A stretch of 6,620 nucleotides of DNA from Candidatus Thorarchaeota archaeon (GTDB lineage: Archaea; Asgardarchaeota; Thorarchaeia; Thorarchaeales; Thorarchaeaceae). Below, one piece after another: positions 5,401 to 6,620 of this stretch. The notes beneath the pieces were generated by a model. That model was not told the origin of the DNA. It ran no database searches and was given only the letters and a program-made list of their open reading frames with translations. The position numbers and the translations under genes are program-made. The DNA is taken from NCBI GenBank assembly GCA_018238825.1, contig JABCSP010000123.1:1-6620 (forward strand), read 5' to 3'. Position 1 is the first letter of the stretch. Each line of letters starts with the position of its first letter.

Positions 5401-6620
5401 ACGATTCGTCTTGGTGACCCACCGACATATCAGCAGTACGTTTACGACGAAACCTCACCATTCTGGTTCTCGATTCCGAGTACAGATTTTGATGCAGGAA
5501 ACTACAATCTCACAGTTACAATTGACGTACCAGACTGTTCCCAATTAGTTCTCAGAGATCAAATATCGATTGCAGAACCAAATCCAACTTATCTTACAAC
5601 CCCATCAGAGACCGATGGTCTTGTGGGCAATGAGTTATTCGTAAGCTGGTCTTTATATCATCAAGAAAACGATTCACTGATTGCGAATCAAGAGGTTTCG
5701 CTACTAATCCGAGATGACCTTGACACGATTGTATATTCCACTCTACTCATTTCAGATTCTAGCGTCGGCTCCTTTTCTTGGACTCCTATGGCTAGAGGTG
5801 ATTTTACCTATACTCTGACTTTTGATGGAAATGGTTCTCTGGATGAAAGTCAAACTCAGGGATTGATTCACGTATACGAGCAAACTGTGATTACTTGGAT
5901 TGGAATTGATACACTAGACCAGTACTCAACGGTTACACTAACGGTGCAACTTACAACTCAAGATTCAGAGGTTTTGAGTGGACAGAATCTGCATATCACA
6001 ATCACATCTCCCTCTTCGGTGAATATTGTTGATACAATCCTTGTTACCAATTCAACAGGTCATGCATCTGTTACAATTACGCTTACTGAGAATGGGAACT
6101 ACAATGTCCAATGTGATTTCTCTGGTGTGAGTTTTCTCCTCAGCTCTTCTGAATCAGACATTGTGACTTCATGGTCTTCAAGCCAATTAGAAATTAGCGG
6201 GGTAGTTGTTGAGGAAACCATAGGTGGTACTCGGACACTATGGGCTCAGTTGAAAGACTTGATTTCAAATCCTGTTTCAGGTCAATCGGTTACTCTTCGT
6301 GTCATCCTTCTTCCATCTACTGTGGTAATGGAACAGACACTTACAACAAACTCTAGCGGTCATGTTTCAATGCAATGGAGTGCAAGTAGTGCAGGTTCCT
6401 TCAGATTCGAGGTTGATTATGGTGGGTCTCTTTCACGAGGCTCAGCTTCTGAAACATTTGATTTCGATGTGCTAATTCCAGTGACTCTCTCAATAAGCTA
6501 CAATCCCTCTCCAGAGGTTGGGGTTACAGGTTGGATTCAGGTTGTGGCAATTGACCATCTCTCGAATCCAATATCAGGTCTCACTGTGACGATATCTGTT
6601 GAACGACCCGGAGGAGGTGT
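2401..6620 (+). CDS. Giant secreted protein: GATase-like domain, alpha/alpha-toroid repeats, Ig-like repeats (3' end missing)
   Basis: Open from ATG 2401 to the window edge: 1406 codons read through with no stop. Residues 1-23 form a signal peptide (basic MKR, hydrophobic core, then Thr-Ala-Ala), so the product is exported. Residues ~54-265 alternate strands and helices, with IVLELVGGD at 57-65 and a VPAVIIDGS strand at 103-111. This resembles the class I glutamine-amidotransferase/DUF4350-type fold but lacks a clear catalytic triad. Residues ~281-870 carry about twelve helical hairpins, many opened by a GGF/GSF/GFx signature, as in prenyltransferase and squalene-cyclase repeat families. No DxDD cyclase motif or prenyltransferase zinc set is seen. 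From 872 onward come Ig-like beta domains of ~100 residues. N-glycosylation sequons are scattered along the chain (N72, N209, N518, N636, N1036, N1217, N1317), which fits an archaeal surface protein. Anchoring is unknown because the C-terminus is absent. A binding or structural cell-surface role is inferred. Confidence 0.93.
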   Translation, partial: MKRVALSLLLACMIFASIQFTAAPVELLNDIDVQDDLKDLGITSADPGVTVSNNPYIVLELVGGDISTHGTNWSTLLNTMGVPNSVLQTSEVLADPSLLHNVPAVIIDGSLGSSSGNAVSQNLVNLLIQEDITLILTGRSAWLLHRLSARSPPSQTASVATILATAPGYAGAVFLSQPVPLTIGSTLSTETGLFIPIDIVQTEMSRLVNLTGSSISTTGPLRYDSWPLDIFLFAYEDPTLLTSTGEGLLENTVAYCNAVRETATATNLAALQASEGEMLTGGFSYDHAPLIVSVYYAVHSASDLLEGAAWTSWVVDNTPLVRDILNNLLIDYGSETGFMTSFADGIVSCQSTAQGLWILTTMGLTAEFPESEIVQYLSSRQEVAGGFDNYITTTYYVTEALAVSGQLGEISAYDLELWLRSLVIDGSKTGDPDLWGAIGSNPTSISPRTNYASEYLRSLAFIGLAHPDPAKLTSWISTRTANGDGSFRNTNGPDEEIVTGTASALATMQLLGTLSAENKTAGFVWFSNNQLGSGGFGMKPATDDFVAKTRETSRVALCLESLGETSGAIASGITAFIDSITTSVGFEAMDILPSLMWTSWLLESNRLVHSPLVDLNLAADYLNRFDILTVYPFWSNLTTVSAPEYGFNQYRTKSVWTQYFGTSAAHALGVDFDSTLISAITIYLSQSQYITGHYRPTSIMGTAHMQHSVAAVETLFLLDELATIPYRAALETAILSEYSSGSWDSTGWTIEPFAGFQEAIDFLSTRAAIRLGIVTPTMVSEITASIESRIQYTDLIALSMDVATLSLLHASDSSVNLDSVDTSLVLSALRSSSHFSDGWFNSSVLWQPAFTQSVLKMVSILGLRCELFDTPGVGLSASASGNTELGSTLDISVSISSSEPSHTVIVNAFGETTLFTNVANSDSLSLPVPSSLETLGSWPVFIMVQDWGSSRAYDTLTVQVEGILEGSVDIETAVVKMGETINGTISWTLAGGGAAGIGHITIRLGDPPTYQQYVYDETSPFWFSIPSTDFDAGNYNLTVTIDVPDCSQLVLRDQISIAEPNPTYLTTPSETDGLVGNELFVSWSLYHQENDSLIANQEVSLLIRDDLDTIVYSTLLISDSSVGSFSWTPMARGDFTYTLTFDGNGSLDESQTQGLIHVYEQTVITWIGIDTLDQYSTVTLTVQLTTQDSEVLSGQNLHITITSPSSVNIVDTILVTNSTGHASVTITLTENGNYNVQCDFSGVSFLLSSSESDIVTSWSSSQLEISGVVVEETIGGTRTLWAQLKDLISNPVSGQSVTLRVILLPSTVVMEQTLTTNSSGHVSMQWSASSAGSFRFEVDYGGSLSRGSASETFDFDVLIPVTLSISYNPSPEVGVTGWIQVVAIDHLSNPISGLTVTISVERPGGG
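2560..3195 (+). other. Alpha/beta domain resembling the class I glutamine-amidotransferase fold
   Basis: Residues ~54-265 of the giant protein. Hydrophobic strands (YIVLELVGG, PAVIIDGS, DITLILTGRS) alternate with amphipathic helices, and the domain ends with a strand and helix (LDIFLFAYED, then LLENTVAYCNAVRE). Archaeal and bacterial surface proteins often carry such a ThuA/DUF4350-like domain with no catalytic Cys. I see no nucleophile-elbow Gly-x-Cys-x-Gly, so enzymatic activity is not expected. Assignment is by pattern only. Confidence 0.35.
3241..5013 (+). repeat. Twelve ~50-residue helical-hairpin repeats (prenyltransferase/terpene-cyclase-like toroid)
   Basis: Repeat openings fall near residues 281 (GGFSYD), 337 (GFMTSF), 386 (GFDNY), 435 (WGAIG), 485 (GSFRN), 535 (GFGMK), 585 (GFEAM), 646 (GFNQY), 692 (GHYRP), 741 (GSWDS), ~791 (weak, IQYTDL) and 838 (GWFNS). 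Each is followed by a small/hydrophobic helix such as YYAVHSASDL, TAQGLWILTTMGL, TASALATMQLLG or TSRVALCLESLG. The spacing is mostly 46-61 residues. An alpha/alpha six-barrel needs six such hairpins, so twelve suggest two tandem toroids. The DNA is not repetitive; the repeat is at protein level and old. Confidence 0.65.
5014..6620 (+). repeat. At least six tandem Ig-like beta domains (last one cut)
   Basis: Approximate protein boundaries are 872-964, 965-1061, 1062-1160, 1161-1257, 1258-1358 and 1359 to the edge. All are Thr/Ser/Val-rich alternating strands. The later units are clearly related: SNPVSGQSVTLRV (from 1289) matches SNPISGLTVTISV (from 1388), and TNSTGH (1216-1221) matches TNSSGH (1316-1321) exactly 100 residues later. 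The pattern (loop, V-SG-x-x-V-T strand, then a T-N/D-S-S-G-H turn) is that of Big/invasin-like extracellular Ig domains, which act as stalks or adhesive modules. Confidence 0.7.

Noticed and set aside
5333..5548. 71-codon plus-strand frame in another phase
   Set aside because: It is a shadow of the Ig-like region of the giant gene, with no ribosome binding site and an unstructured, unrelated composition.

Overview
The window most likely comes from an archaeon. The evidence is one very large secreted protein of a multi-domain, surface-type build, two genes with strong Shine-Dalgarno sequences, one gene that looks leaderless, and short T-tracts after stop codons instead of strong hairpin terminators. 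Moderate GC content and the mix of helical-repeat and Ig-like surface proteins would suit an Asgard lineage such as Thorarchaeota. That lineage is a guess from general impression: the window holds no marker gene.

Layout. (1) Positions 1-702, minus strand: the N-terminal 234 codons of an unrecognised protein that runs off the left edge. (2) Positions 703-787: a divergent promoter region carrying a perfect 8-bp inverted repeat that ends 4 nt before the next gene. (3) Positions 788-1348, plus strand: a 186-residue helical, possibly HEAT-like protein of unknown role. (4) Positions 1349-1631: a non-coding gap with a T-tract terminator and no recognisable gene. (5) Positions 1632-2231 (or from 1590), plus strand: an integral membrane protein that looks like a catalytically dead relative of M50-type membrane metallopeptidases. 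(6) Positions 2232-2400: an intergenic/leader region with a hairpin plus T-run, tRNA-like box A and box B sequences placed too close together, an 8-bp stem and a ribosome binding site. (7) Positions 2401-6620, plus strand: the first 1406 codons of a giant exported protein with no stop before the right edge.

The giant protein is the centre of interest. It has a signal peptide, an alpha/beta domain resembling a class I glutamine-amidotransferase fold, about twelve helical-hairpin units at a ~50-residue period (enough for two alpha/alpha toroids of the prenyltransferase/terpene-cyclase type), and then at least six ~100-residue Ig-like beta domains, the last cut by the window edge. It has no visible squalene-cyclase acid motif, no prenyltransferase zinc set and no thioester motif. 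A structural, adhesive or carbohydrate-binding role at the cell surface is therefore more likely than catalysis.

Nothing ties the genes into one pathway. The membrane protein and the giant protein share a strand but are separated by a terminator-like element. The two left-hand genes are divergent and may share regulation. There is no CRISPR array, transposase, rRNA or intact tRNA.
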